Assembly: GCF_014805625.2 (NCBI RefSeq)
Contig: NW_023998431.1
Span: forward strand, 550,687-614,686
Length of the DNA stretch: 64,000 nucleotides
Direction of reading: 5' to 3'
DNA from: Glossina fuscipes
Taxonomy: Eukaryota > Arthropoda > Insecta > Diptera > Glossinidae
In this document: positions 1 through 13,354 of the stretch, piece by piece
Numbering within the stretch: position 1 is the stretch's first letter
How the letters are laid out: each line of letters opens with the position of its first letter
The notes under the pieces: model-generated
The model's input: the letters and a program-made list of their open reading frames with translations, nothing else
What the model was told of the DNA's origin: nothing
Database searches by the model: none
Position numbers and translations under genes: made by a program

Positions 1-505
1 CAACATTAAACAGAAGTTGCTAAAACACCTAAAAACCATTAGCAAATACTTATTGAAATAATTACAAGCGGACAATAAGAGTGCAATATATTAAGGTTTT
101 AATAAAAAGTTTAAGACTGGCATTGGAGTTTATAAAATGAAAAAATTTTTGCTTCTAAAAGGTAAATAATATTTGAGTAAATGCAGTATAGCGTGCAGCA
201 TAGCGTATTTAAGCATTAACAGGTAATGGGAGTAGTCATGAGCAGAATGGTTAATTTTTAAATAGATCAAGGGAACTTTAAGTAACTCAATTGGTTTCTA
301 TACTTTATCTAAAACATATTAAAACACGCAAACTGCCACGCAAAGCCGACCGATCTAATACCTTAGACCACTGTTAATTAGTAGCAAAGAACGCTGTCGA
401 ATTTATTCATGCTACTCGTGCGAAGAGCATATTAAGTTTGAGACGCTGTATGTAATAACCCGAAGGGCTTCAGATATATTCAATGTTTATTATACCAATC
501 CAAGC
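1..505. other. AT-rich non-coding stretch, nothing recognised
   Basis: No open frame of useful length, no RNA gene and no recognisable mobile-element motif was seen on either strand. It may be intergenic or intronic. Confidence 0.5.
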
Positions 506-509
506 CGAG

Positions 510-890
510 TCACTTTCTATATCGGCACAACCTTGTCTGCCCGTTTGTCCGTTGGTCGGATGCGGCAAATTTTTTAAACCCCCTTCCACGTTGTCGTTGT
601 TATTGTATGAGAAAGAGCATTAAATTTTCATATTGTATAGTGAAAATTAGTCATATAATAGAAATTTTCCATGGATATTAAATGGTCCAAATTTTACCTG
701 CAAGGATATAATTTTGGACCCCTCTATTCTATGCAAGGATTTTCATCGAAAATAAGCCGTTATTTGGCAAAACTGTCCAACATAATTTTAGACTTTTACG
801 AAGAAAACTAATAAAAGTAATAAAATCTTTAAAAAGTATATTAATTTTGCTAAACTTGGATCACACCAAGTGATGTTTATGGACAGCCTT
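510..890 (+). repeat. Family 3 interspersed repeat, old copy with array-type units
   Basis: The left part has the pyrimidine-rich 'gtctgcccgtttgtccgttgg' type block seen in other family 3 copies. The right part (about 690-890) repeats the unit type of the array at 54.0-54.5 kb: 'tggatcacaccaagtgat' corresponds to 'tggatcgcatcatatgat' there, and a 'ttttcat..aaaataagcc.ttatttggcaaaac' block corresponds to 'ttctcat..aaagcaagctcttatatgg'. The copy is heavily diverged and its ends are not defined. It carries no coding sequence. The assignment rests on visual alignment only. Confidence 0.35.
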
Positions 891-899
891 CAATACAAG

Positions 900-2102
900 G
901 GCTTCCATTATAAATATGCTTTTACATGAAAAGAATATATAACTTTTGCTTTATTATCACGAAAATGAATGAATAGATATATTAGGCGAATTGGTGGAGG
1001 GTGTTTTTTTGGGTCGGTTTTGTCCAACGATAATGTTGTTATTTCTCGGAAATAAATGCAGTATTTTTGCAGGAGTATGGAAGGAAATTTATAGGAGTGT
1101 ACGGTATTGTTTCTATGGCAAAACAACGTTTTGCGTCGATTTTCATCGATAAATTTAGAAATGGAAATCATTTTACATCTATTCTTGATCGGTTATGTAT
1201 CTTAATCGGAAGTTTCCACACTGTTTGTTCGGCTATAAATGGCTTCAAGTTTGGCAAAAACACTGCATGTTCCGGCAGGTAGACCGGCATGCGCAAAGAA
1301 CACGTCCGTAGCAGCTTTGTTTACAAAAAAACAAAAAAAATGAATAAATAAATTTGGTTTTCGAGCTACTGCTCATAAACTACAACCCATGAACAACAAT
1401 GAAAATTTTCATGTACATTTACGTTCATGTATATTCGGAAGCAAGCAAATATAGTTTTGTCAATCCTTTTCATTTAGCACCTTTATCGAAATTAACTTTT
1501 CCGCGATGAAAAGTCGTACAAATGACTCCATCAAATTCAAATTTTCAAAAGAGTATGTCCTTCGGTCTCATCATGCATCAAGCTTCATCGACAATTGCTA
1601 GTTGTGATTTGAACACTGCGAGGACGTGGACGTGGACAGACACATAGGCAGACTTAAATCAATTCGTTAAACGATTATGAATTGCGATGTTTATGAATTG
1701 AATTTAAATCGTGCATGATAGATGTATTGTGCCATCTATAGACCCAATTACGATTCTGTACGCATTACGTTTCAATTGTTTGTTTGCGAAATGTGTACCG
1801 GAAAATGTAAAAATCCAATGGGAAAATGTTACGAAGAATGTCATGTAATCAATATAAGGAATTGATTTACTTTCCTTTTTCCTTTGCACACTTATTTCTT
1901 GCGTAACAAGGGAAGATTGTGAACGAACTTAAAAGACTGTAAAGTGTGCAATACAGGTTAAACCAACGTGAAGCTTTTGAGAGGCACGACATGCTTCGGA
2001 AACAGACAATCAAAAAAGATATAAAAATCAATTAGACCAAATAACAGATTTTTAGGTATAAGATATTATTATTATTATAAATTTAGCTGGAGAAATAAAT
2101 TC
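900..2102. other. AT-rich non-coding stretch, nothing recognised
   Basis: Only short open frames (87 codons or fewer) with no recognisable domain, overlapping on both strands as expected by chance in this base composition. Confidence 0.5.
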
Positions 2103-2120
2103 TTAAGACTAAAGTCTTAA
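2103..2120. repeat. Small perfect inverted repeat
   Basis: TTAAGACT and AGTCTTAA form 8-bp arms around a central AA. It lies about 40 bp from the box-B-like repeat copy at 2157-2212 and could mark its edge or be chance. Confidence 0.4.
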
Positions 2121-2156
2121 AGCACTAGCAATCGAAGCAATATCGGCTTTATTAAG

Positions 2157-2212
2157 AACTCTACCGCATTTGAGATTCGAACGTACGACCATTGAGTTGC
2201 TAGGCAAGAATC
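2157..2212 (-). repeat. Box-B-like interspersed repeat, single copy
   Basis: Read on the minus strand it contains 'gttcgaatctcaaatgcggt' followed by AGAGTT. The same core occurs twice, as an inverted pair, at 28391-28436 and 28710-28759. GTTCGAATCTC resembles a Pol III box B, so a tRNA-related short element is one possibility, but no box A at normal spacing was identified. No inverted partner was seen near this copy. Confidence 0.45.
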
Positions 2213-2229
2213 TTTGCCCTCATTTCTTG

Positions 2230-5200
2230 ACCTGACCTTTGCATAGGTTTAATATTAGCATTTAATTTAAGGCGAATCATTGAATCCATTGCTTTGATAT
2301 GATGGAGAACGGAATTTCGGCATAGTGACAAAATGATCGTTGCCATAAATTCCTGTTCGGGTAACGTAATCAAAATTGCACTTTTTTATTTATCAAAGCT
2401 AAGGCTTGTCGTAACCCCCGAAAAAACATAGCCTCTTCCTAACTTTCGATAGTTCTTCCAATCTAAATTTTTGATTCATGAAAATGTATGCAGTAACTCT
2501 ATGCATGACAGTCTAACAAGATATTAACACGGTTCCTTTTCCCTTGCAGAACAGTAAAAAGCCAAAATCCTTACACTCTTTTGAGAATAACTTGCTATAC
2601 TGGACACGTTTATTCCACAATCGTTAAAAAACTAAAAGAAAAGCCTTTATGCAAATTTTTGATTATTTAAACTAAACCTTTCATGTAAGTCAAAAATAGC
2701 TCATAAATATGTGCTTAGAGAAAATCACTAATAATTAATTATTCAAAGAATAGATCTCACTTGATGGGCTTCTTAACAAAGTACAGTAAATCTGCAAAGA
2801 TTACGTCATTTACTTTGACATTTTTTTTAGCTGCAATCAATGAATATTTAAGGTTATTATCATATATACGTAACTTGAAGATGAACTTAGCAAGATGATA
2901 AGATAATTTTTACGATGAATGAGAATCTTCTTCTAAAGATACTTTCAAGTATTTAATAATTTATTATTACCGCTTAGATTTTACGTTCATTAGTAAATGT
3001 TAATATGTCATTACGATAATGAATGTAGCTGTAAAAGGACTCTTAAATATTAGCCTTTACCAGAGAAACAAAAAGTATATCCTGCTTGTATTAATAAAAT
3101 GTACGCGAACCTGTATTAATACGCCATCTATGTTTTTTTTTTTTTTTTCTCTTGCCATTATCCTCTTCAATTACAAGATTTTTTTTGATTTAATGAAAGC
3201 AGTAATATGAAATTAATTAACTATATGAATAAGTATTTAATCTTTGACAAGATAACAGCGTAGAACTTGAAAAGAAAAGTTTATTTGCTAAAATTACAGT
3301 CAAATAAACTGTCACCACCTATAAGCAGGCAAGGTTAAACACCATGAGAAGGTATGCTTTAATATCAATCGTTCGATGCGAAAGAATCAGAATAAAAAGT
3401 AATAGTAAAGATGAAATACGGGAGCATGTGTCTTACCGTTTTTTTCGCAATGCCTCCAATATTTCTTATATCAATACTTGAAAGACTTTTCTCAGTCGTT
3501 GCCAAAAATCATTATTGTAGAATTTGAGTCACCTTTTTGCTCCACAATATATTACTGGTCAACGCGAGCTTATCCGGCTACAGCTTCGACAAAGTTAAAA
3601 TATGGAAAAAGAATTCAGAAGGACGTTAACACACTTTCCTGTCTTTCCTGTCCTTTTTCACATTCATACATGTCGCTTGTTAGAATCAGCTCTGATACGC
3701 TCAGTCACACTAGTAATTTTTCTCTCGAAGGCTAAAGTTACCAGTTAGGCGTCCTCATTACATGACTGCTTTCGACGATATTAGTGTGTCACAAAGCTAA
3801 AGTCGTTTATCCGCGTGAGTAGCCGAGAAAATACGGATCGCCAATCGACCACCAAGTCAGTATTCGCTGATTCAAATTTCAATGTGGTACAGTTCGCTTT
3901 GGTCGTAGCTAAAGTGAATGCTCAGTCAATAAAGGCATAACACTTGTCGATTCGGCACACATCCCTCTTTCCTTCTTTGTCTTTTCCCACTTCTTCCTGA
4001 CCGGCACCGTGTTACGCAAATAGGTGACATCTTCCGAGTGATTGATCAGACCAAAAAAAAATAAAAAATATTCAGTGCATAGGACGAACATCTCATTCAG
4101 AAAAATAGGGCGCGCAGACACAGACATAAATAGCGTGTTTTTTCCTACCAAGAAATTGTTAGCATCCTTACTGTATGTTTACACACTGCATGCCAGTATG
4201 GAGAAAGTATGAAAGCGCATAGTAATAAGCGTTTTTTTGCGCAAATAAATAAACAAACTTTTTTTTTTCTGACATGACTAAGCACTCAGGGCTTCTCTTC
4301 CACACGTGCGACGCTCTGATGGTCATGAGAAGTCAGGAGTGAGAGAGATAGGGAACGATTGATGTATCGTAGAAGATGTAAGTCAGATCGGTATATCTTT
4401 ACCGACAAGCCGATCACTAAAGCTACCAAGACTAGTTATATTAGGTCGAGTCATAAATAACATCCGATGCAGGTAGGTAGAATCTATTGTTGATATTTAC
4501 TCAACATAAGTCACCAAAACAAAGGAGTTTTTATTTTCACTATATAGATGAGGATTCAGATAGACGTCTATCGACTGTTTTATGTGGTACATGTTACATT
4601 CAATTGTTTTTCTTAACGAAAGTCATTTACGATTCGACCTAATAATTAATGTACGCATCATCACACTGAGAAGTGAACCGGGGTATGCAGATTTGATAGT
4701 CGCGGTTCTTAGCTATCTGGTAGGCCAATTACCATCTTGAAGTAAAACATTCATTTTTTTTTTTTACTTATTTCTTTTTTCCTTAACTCCTGTCACTGAA
4801 CGGCTAAGGCGTTTGCAGTGTTGTGGTGTATTTCTTAATTGATCAAATGTTTTTGGCTAATCTATAATACTCAGTTTAATATATTCGCGCTTGAAAGAAC
4901 CTGCCAACCTACCCGGACTCGGGAAAATCGATTCTCAATTTATTGATATTTATCGATATTGATCAAGAATTCATCGACTATAACCGGAATACTAGTCATT
5001 AAATTGCAGCAAATTTGTTAGGTGTACTGCTTTAAAATTGTTGAAATTTAAATTTTTTTTTTTTGTTCTTGAAGTTGCGTGTACATAAGAAATATGCAAA
5101 AAAGTTCGTTTTTGCATCTCTTGTGGCTTTCATCCTGTTGACCAAACCGACCTGAACTTGTGCTTGCTTTGTTTAAAGATAAATACCTATTTAGTTGTTA

Positions 5201-8200
5201 AAGAGTTTGGCGTCTCTCCCCTATTTACCTAACAAAAGCGTTTAAGAATGCTTTCTCATATTTCCTTCTTCTCGTCGCATTTTATCATAGCCAGAAAATG
5301 CGCTAGAAATTTAATTAATTTTTACAACCCCAAAAGTATGCTTTCATTGGGGGAAATGCTCGTTTTTTAGAATATCTTAGGAATTTTTTAGTTTGGTAAG
5401 AGACAAGCTGGGAAACTCACTCATCTCTTTTCATAAACTTTTTTATGATTAACGATAATCCTTTATTTATTTGCGGAACGTTGGCTTCCAAAATTAAACA
5501 ATGTTATCTTAAATACTCGCAGAAAAGAGAAAAAACAATTTATTTAATTAATGTTATTTTATTTTCTTTGTTCTTTAACTTGTTACCGTTTATTTATTTA
5601 TTTTCTTTTGTTTTATTTTCAACTTTATCGAAGCTTCGTAACGTATTTGTCAATTTATTATAATCAAATAATATAGGAGCACACAGTAAGTGGTTTTTTT
5701 TTTTTTTTTTATTTTTGTTTTTAATTTGTAATAGACACCAAACGGTGAAAGATATGAACATGAACTCTTTTGTATTTTAGATATTGATTAATTCCATTTT
5801 TATTTAGAACTAAAAATTTAATTCTGAAATAGATAATCCGCTCTTATTTCACCAATAACGCGAATTATCTTGGTGAATAATAACGTCGTTCCAACGTAAT
5901 CCCAAAGTAAGAAGTCGAATATAATTAAATCGTGTAATCTTTATGGCAAGCTAATATCATTGAACTTTTGTCGTTATAGATTTATGGTACCACGAGATAT
6001 ATGGTCTATCGCAAACTTTGCTTAAAACCAGATATCTTCAAGTTTAAAATCGTCGACTCGCGCCTCAAAAAGATCAGTAATCATATTTTTGTATCGTTCT
6101 GCAATGCCATTTTCATTTACGAAAGTGACCACAAACCGCACCTAAAAGGTTATTTTTGCACAGATATTTTAGGAACAGCAAGTACATTTTTTTCCACTAA
6201 AAAGCCAACATTCCTTATTTACGCATTCCTTAGTGCACATGCATGAAATGTAGCTGTGACTTCATTGCTCTCCGAGACAGTTTTAAAAATTTCTATGCAC
6301 TGTACAATTGTTGTATTTCATAAACATTGACAAAGTTCAAGCAATATATTGAAATAAAATTCAATCCGAATCCCAATCAAAATTATGTTTTTTTAACGTT
6401 TGTTTTCGGAATCGCAAATGATCTCATATTGAAAATTAATTGTTTCACACAAAAGGAAGTTGATATTTTTGAGTTGTCATTCTGTTTTTAGCAGTTAGAA
6501 ATGCTTAATGCGTGCGCTCAGCCACCAAAAGATAGTTTTCTTACACGAAACCATTAACGCAATTTTTTCCCGATGTTGCTATCTATGAAGTATTAGAAAT
6601 TTAAAATGAATGTCAAAATGTTGATGAAGACACACGTTTACAATTACTGCTGCTATTGTTGAATATGAATGAAATACGTTTACACTTACAATCGCCTTCC
6701 GCGTAATATTGCAACTTTTCGCCGTACACTTGGAGGTAAAATTTTAAAGCAAAATTTTTTGTCGCAACTACAAGCAAATCTTTGTTAAATAACCTAAAAA
6801 TAAAGCAGAGTTCTATTTCGGATTAGGTGGCTTTTGTAGACAACCTGCGTGTTTATCTGCATAAAAGTATATATACATTGTATGACGACATGGGAACTGT
6901 AACGTGCCATTTAAATTTTAAGTATCTTTGATCGTCGTATAGCAGCAATAATACGCAAACATAACAAATTGTAACTTATATGAGGTAATAACAACAATTA
7001 TGCACACAACACACTCAATTTATAACAAGTAAATATATTTCATATATTATAGCCCTTGCGACGCTTAACTCATTCAAGTTTCGAAATGCGTTCATCTTGC
7101 TTTCAATACCGAAATGCAGTCGAACAGTTGTGAATTTAATCTTTCAAAATTGCCTTTAGCAGCAATGCGTGAATTGCTATTCACTAAAATTAGAAAAATC
7201 GATTGAAAACGTTTGCAATAACATGATGTGTTAAAAGTATCAATAAAAAAAGGACTTACTACTTAGAAAATCTAGAAAATATCCTAAACGTTTCGCATAG
7301 CATATTTTTCGGAAAGATATTTTAAAAAATTTGTAATATATTTTTAGATCTTGATTTGTGTTGTCTTTTAACTAAAGGATAATAATAATGATAATAATAG
7401 AACTAATTGTGCCTTGTGAAAATGCTTAATAAAAATTTGCTGTAAATAGTTGTGCCTATTTGATAAACTTTACAATTTCGGGTACTTACTACAAGTATTT
7501 TATTGCTTTAAGTATATTTAAATTGGTATTATTTAACTTAAGTGCTATTGATGTATATAACAGATACAAAGCAAAGAATTTTTCTTTTTTTTTTTTTTAG
7601 TGTTTTAGTGCCAAGAAATTTTAGACAAAACTGCTTTTCCGTATCAATAACTGACAGAATGAGTATCTGGGACAACAGTTTCTCTCTTGTTTTATTTTAC
7701 ACATAACATATCGGTCAATAATTGTCGGGATTTCGACATATATGTCACCTCACCAACAATTTGAACAAAATAAATCCATACTATTTTTAGATAGCGCCCA
7801 ACTTTTAAACAGCGCTTACGAATGCTTCATTTCATTTCGATCATTTAGGTACGCGTTACAGATGTTGTAGTGGCACTACTTTCCTTATTTTAAAAACATT
7901 GATTAAATATTGATTTTTGACTTTTTGAAACCAACCAGTCCGTACTTTTCTCCGTCAAAAACAGCAATTTATCGATAATTTTCTAATTTGAAACGAAGCC
8001 GTACCGAACAACAGACAATGGATGCCTAAAAGGGAATACGCTAAAGAATATTTTAAAAATCCCAAAAATTATTCTCGATAATCGAAAACAGAAATTGTAA
8101 GAGACAGCTGACATTCCAAAACCGTGGAAAAACAATATTTTGCATGAAAAATTACGTATGAGAAAGTCTTTTCCCCCACGGGGAATACTTTTTTTTGTGT

Positions 8201-9340
8201 GTGTGTTGTGTGGTAGCGAATAAACTTTCTGAACGCTGAGAAAACCGTGTCGTCCTATTAAAAAATGTAATTGGTCGACAAACCCCTGGTATCTCTGCAA
8301 CATACTCACAGTGAATCGAAAACAGCATCTCACACGTCATTTGGTTTAGCATAATAGCAAAATTATATGAATGCGAATTGGAATATTTGCCCTCACCTGC
8401 AATGCACTCCGTATTAAGCGGCCAACGAATATTATCGGATTGCAAACGTTAAAAGATCTTAAAAAGCATTCTTTAGAGGAAAAAATTGATATCAAATAGT
8501 GAGGTAAAAGCGAAAATTTAAGCGTATTTTGAGCGTTTTGACAAAATTCGCTCGCTAAAGAAATTATCGGAAGAAAATATCGGAACACTATAATGATGAA
8601 TAAAATCGAGTTTTGTAAACAAAGGAAGTTTTTCTTATTTGGTCCTGGAACTTATTGATCGATGTGTTGTACATGCTTATATATAAACTACTGAAATATG
8701 GTACAGAATATTGGTAGAGACACTTTTACGTCATAAGGTTTCGTTTATTGTACACTTTTTGTAGAGTACACTTTTACATACTTAAATGATATGTAGGCTA
8801 ACGTACTCTTTTAAAAAGGATTCAAAGCTAAAGAGTGTGTATTTGGCGTGAAAAAAATAAACAGATTACTTATTATCTTTCATAAGCGTAAGTAAGTCTT
8901 ACAAAATTGAAATGTCATAAAGTTAGTAGACATTTAAGTTACGAGTGAGTTATAATGAGTTCAGTATTTGTATGCTAGATGTAAATGTGTACAAGAACTC
9001 AAACTGCCAATTATAATCAATTCAAATTGTTTTATTATTTGTTTCTTCTTTACCGTTTCCGTAAAACGAAATCAACAACTTTACGAATTTATAATTCGCT
9101 TCCAACTAGGTCGGTCGTTAACATTTCCCATGAATTATATTGAAATTGACGCTCGATTGTGTTCTATAGAAATTATTATTATTATTTTTTTGTTTTTTTT
9201 TGAAGTAAATTTTAAGGAAACATTTAATAATGGTAGTGGAAGGTAAAAAGGTTATTTCAATAATTTGTTTTATGGATTTCCTATTTTCTTTAATAATTTG
9301 TATACTCTAGAGCACTTGCGGGCAAATGTATAGAACGTTC
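2230..9340. other. 7-kb AT-rich non-coding stretch
   Basis: No recognisable gene or element. It contains poly-T runs at about 3132, 4748, 5693 and 7578. Open frames reach 116 codons (minus strand, 7983-8333) but overlap others on the same strand, lack any motif and look like chance. This is the longest unannotated part of the window, and diverged repeats may be hidden in it. Confidence 0.45.
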
Positions 9341-9354
9341 AGGAGAATCTTTTA

Positions 9355-9645
9355 TTATACCGATCGGTTCAGAATTACTCTCTGAATATTTCTGGTTTAA
9401 ACTTATCCGCCCGTCAGTCGGTCCCGTTTTTCTACGTCCAGTCTACAAAACGCATATATTTGAAATATTCCTATGAAATTTGGTACATTCACTTTTTTAG
9501 TCCAACGATGAACGCTGTTGGAAATGATTCGGACCGGACCACCTTTTTCGATCACTTCCCATTTAACGCCCTTTTTTAAGAAGTCGTTAATATCAGTAAC
9601 TCTAAAGTGACGTAGGCAATTTAATAGCGAGCCGTGCCCCATTAT
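9355..9645 (+). repeat. Family 3 interspersed repeat copy
   Basis: Begins near 'tataccgatcggttcagaat', followed by a 'cgcccgtcagtcggtcc' block, then 'atgaaatttggtacattc' and 'cacttcccatttaacgccc'. The same motifs in the same order occur at 17.0-17.3 kb and, in part, at 53.6 kb, and inverted at 13.1 and 57.8 kb. No coding capacity is visible, so it is a non-autonomous dispersed repeat. The order of blocks (TATACC start, then a (GTCY)n-like block) parallels DINE-type Helitrons, which is inference. Confidence 0.6.
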
Positions 9646-9649
9646 TGTG

Positions 9650-10320
9650 TCCGTACTTGTTCAATTGAAATGAACTTTAGTGCAAACAAAATATATTTAG
9701 TTTAAAGTAATTACGAAATTTATTACTATTCGTAATACTAAGAGGTGAGAAAAGGTTTCGCATTACTGCCTTCAAATAATACGGAAATTTTTTAATTAAA
9801 GCGTCTTTCGTAAATCTTAGTAACTGTTTTCGACGAATTTTTTTTATTTTTATTATTTATTATATATGTTTAAGATGTTAAACAGTTAATAACATATGTG
9901 ATCTAAGTTTTGAGCGTCTTTCCTTAATCTATTCGTGGAAAGCGTCAAGATCTATGGCCAAACTTCTGGATTTTCCATCGCGATCATGGCCCTTCGCATA
10001 CTCTCATAACTGTACGTCAATCTGTATGTTCTTTCTTAAGCTTTTTTCTTTCTCAACGTTCAAGAAATCACTTCGTGGTGTTCGTTTCGCATCTATAGAT
10101 GTTGGCAAAGAGATTGCGTTAACAGCCATTTTCAAAGCTTACAAAAGATCAACTAATTTGTAATTCAATAAGTCGAATGACATGAAACGTCTGTCAAAAA
10201 TCTTAATTAAATGGAAACTCACCTTAATGGGCAAAACGCCCCTATATCGAAAAATTAAAATGACCTTTCTTCTCTTTTTCTTAATATGAACACTGAATAA
10301 CGCATCACCTAAAGCCATTC
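9650..10320. other. AT-rich non-coding stretch
   Basis: No recognisable feature. Short open frames only. Confidence 0.45.
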
Positions 10321-10324
10321 CAAA

Positions 10325-10398
10325 ATCATTATTAATCAAATTCAATTAATCAACTTAATCAAATTCAAATAATCCAAAATCAATTAATCAAATTTCAT
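10325..10398. repeat. Degenerate short tandem repeat (AATCAAATTCAATT type)
   Basis: The motif AATCAAATTCAA recurs imperfectly at least three times, interleaved with AATCAATTAATC variants. It is a low-complexity, degenerate minisatellite. Confidence 0.6.
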
Positions 10399-10399
10399 T

Positions 10400-11640
10400 C
10401 TTCCTTCAGCTTCTCTCATGATGACATAATCCTACAACGGTGTAGATAAAACAATATCCGAATAATATGCGGAAAACATCCTCCTTATCATTAGTTGAAT
10501 TTACTAAGACGCGCTCCTTAAACCGAAAGACTTTTCAACTTTATATTTGTTACATAATTAAATATTGTAACTAATTATATTGGCGTAATCTAATGTTTGC
10601 CGTCTGTCGTCAGAACTCTTGCAATCATGAGAATAGAACGAAAACACCAGAAGTCATTCCATGTCTAGTCCGCTACCATATCTAGAACTAGTGCAAAGCT
10701 CAACTATTTAGATTGACTGCAACGCATGTCTCTGTCTGAACTTTGGAGACAAATATCCAAAATTTCCCCGTCAAAATAGCCCTGAGCGACTAAAATACAT
10801 GCCTATAATTTGGGTACAATTTTGCGAGTCTAGTATATTTACTTAAGAGGGTAGATAACGAGGATTGAGTAAGACTTTATATTGCTTGCTCTAAATTGTA
10901 AGTTTGGCTTAAGGCAAATTACGCTCAATTTCAATTTCAGATTAAGTGAAGCTTCCGAAAAACTTATTTTTTCCTTAATTGGGTCTTATGTAAGAAATAA
11001 TAAGAATTATAATCGTCCGCTGAATCGTCGGTCAATCGGCCAGAGCGATATGGTTACTGTTGAAGATATCAGAAGTTCACTCGAAAATGTTCTGTGATGA
11101 CAGGGATATTTTCTCTTGCGCTAAATGCAAAAAAAAACTTACAAGTTTGTAATGGAGCCTAGCCGCAACTACTGCTTCAAAATTGTTCTCTCCGCATACT
11201 TGCCATCAAAGATGGAAACGTCCATATAGAAGTTCGATGTACGAATCTCCGGCAGATTTCAACCCTTATTATCTTAAGGCTTATTTCTGCCAATGCGCAA
11301 CTTAGGAGATAAGCAATCAATAGTTAGTCAAATTGTTTCAAACTTTCTGAGACGTGCCAAGATGGCATATTGCACACACAAGAAAAATCAGTGCACTACA
11401 GAACAGTGATGAACAAAAAAGTCTCCCCGCGTAGGATATAAATTACCACACTTACGAAGCAGTGGTCTAGGCATGCTCACTGAGTTGTACCCGAGATGTA
11501 ACTCTCTCAGTTATCGTCAGAAAAATATAAGTAACTCAGATATCAATTCTAACTGTTCTCTCTGCCCGCTCTATCACATTTAGTACCACTGTACGACCAT
11601 CTGCGAAATTCGCTATCAAATATTTCGCGAACATTTCTTT
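10400..11640. other. Non-coding stretch, nothing firmly recognised
   Basis: A 71-codon frame at 10882-11097 on the plus strand ends in a charged, transposase-N-terminus-like stretch, but it is too short and too unlike a known family to call. Confidence 0.4.
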
Positions 11641-11646
11641 AACTTT

Positions 11647-11658
11647 GAGAGAAAGAGA

Positions 11659-11706
<48 letters not shown>

Positions 11707-11708
11707 AA
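11647..11708. repeat. (GA)n microsatellite
   Basis: Almost pure GA dinucleotide tract with single interruptions (GAAAGA, GACAGA). Confidence 0.95.
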
Positions 11709-11709
11709 C

Positions 11710-13125
11710 TAATATCTTCAATTAAAGAGCTTTGAAGAATTTTTTAAAGATTATTTTTACACCTTAGAGTTGGATATTATATGACGCTATGGTGCCATTA
11801 TATCAACTGAGAATATCGTGTGACTTGTAGATGTTGATGAAAACTCTAATGTACACAAATAGCACAACAAGATGATTGCATCGCAAACTTTCTATGCTTT
11901 ATACATGTTGTTAAAGGTTGGTTTCGTTTTTGTTGTTCAATAGCAAAAACAAAAAAAAAATAAATATACAACAATATAAAACAGGGTTGGTTTTGCGAAC
12001 AACAAAACAAATTTACTTTTTATAAAATTATTTATGATCCTTTTTTTTGGTTCCCAGCAAATGAAAAATAAACAGTAAACTACACATATCCTTATTTATA
12101 TTGAAAACAGTATAAAAACTATAAAACGAAAGGTATACCTCGGCACCCAAAGTTCTACTTCCCGAACATGATGAATAGAATTGAAAATATTTTAGTTTAA
12201 TTCAATTTTTATTTTAATATATCTTTTTTTAAAAAACACAAAAAAATCTTTAGTTTTTTTATTTCCCCCTTCAAAAAAAAAAAAAAAAAAAAAGGCTTTT
12301 AAAAAGCCCAACAATTCAAAACGGTTTAGCCACGTTCGTCTATTGTTAAGGGCCACCATATATTCAAAAACTGAGATGAAAAGATTAAATAAGCCATAGA
12401 CAAGATACGCCCACTCGTACATACGAGCTTGGAATTACTAAAAAACAAAAACTTGAAAGTGGAAAAGGATCTTAAAAACAACGTACACACACATCTCTCT
12501 TACGGTGAATATCGTTTTAAAATTTGACGAAATTATTTGTCAACTCTCGCCCGAGATGCCAAAATATATCGACACTAACCGTCCAACTCATTATCGCTGC
12601 AAATATTTCCTTAATCTGGGAGATGAGTATTCAAGCTTTGACCGAATCAAGTGAAAATATTTTTATTTTATACTAGCAAACATTGCATACGCTTTTAAGT
12701 CCCAAATTTAAAATACATTTAATATTGAAAATCACAAAAAACATTTAAAATTAAATATCCAAAAAAAAAGATTATTCCAAAACGATTTGACATGAATGCA
12801 TTAAAATTTTGGCTATGAAAAGCTTCGCTTTCTACATTTTCTTTAAACTCTGGAAAAGAAAAAAAAAAGAGAATGAAAATGAAAAACTAGAAACGAAAAA
12901 AGGGAGATGAACGCTATTTCTGCCTCTAGCAGCCCACGAGCTTTTTGTTTTTTTTAAATAAATTTTATTCAAAAATATATTTACTTCATCAATACGTACT
13001 AAAAATGGTTCCGTTGACATTGATTGGATTTTATTTTTATACGGGTGGGTGGTGTTCTAATAAAATGAATTTGTCATGTCATTTGAAAGATTGAAAAATA
13101 CTTTTAACAGCTAAGAGCGTTGTAG
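11710..13125. other. AT-rich non-coding stretch
   Basis: No gene seen. It holds a poly-A run at about 12275-12292 and purine-rich patches at about 12855-12900. Confidence 0.45.
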
Positions 13126-13129
13126 AGGG

Positions 13130-13350
13130 CACTGGCCTACCGTTAAATACCATGCAACGCTCCGCTTAATACAGTTATTCAAATAAAGCCTTATATTGGA
13201 ATTGTATCGATCCGAACCATTTAGGGCCAAAACAGGCCGAAGCAACGAACTGTAGATTAAATGCAACAATACAAGTTGAACGGATGGACAAGCAAGTGTA
13301 AATCGATGTAGAAGAGTGATTCTGAATCAGTCGGTACAATAATAGGTAAG
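13130..13350 (-). repeat. Family 3 interspersed repeat copy, inverted
   Basis: Starts with 'ctaccgttaaatacc' and 'ccgcttaatacagttatt', which match the start of the copy at 57.79 kb and, reversed, the tail of the copy at 17.0-17.3 kb. It continues with reversed forms of the 'ggatcggaccac' and 'ctgtccgt' blocks ('ggatggacaagcaagtg'). Orientation is minus relative to the 9.4 and 17.0 kb copies. It is diverged and non-coding. Confidence 0.55.
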
Positions 13351-13354
13351 TCTA

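Noticed and set aside
7983..8588. Three overlapping minus-strand frames (80-116 codons) as a gene
   Set aside because: They overlap in different frames, have AT-driven composition and no recognisable domain or splice structure.
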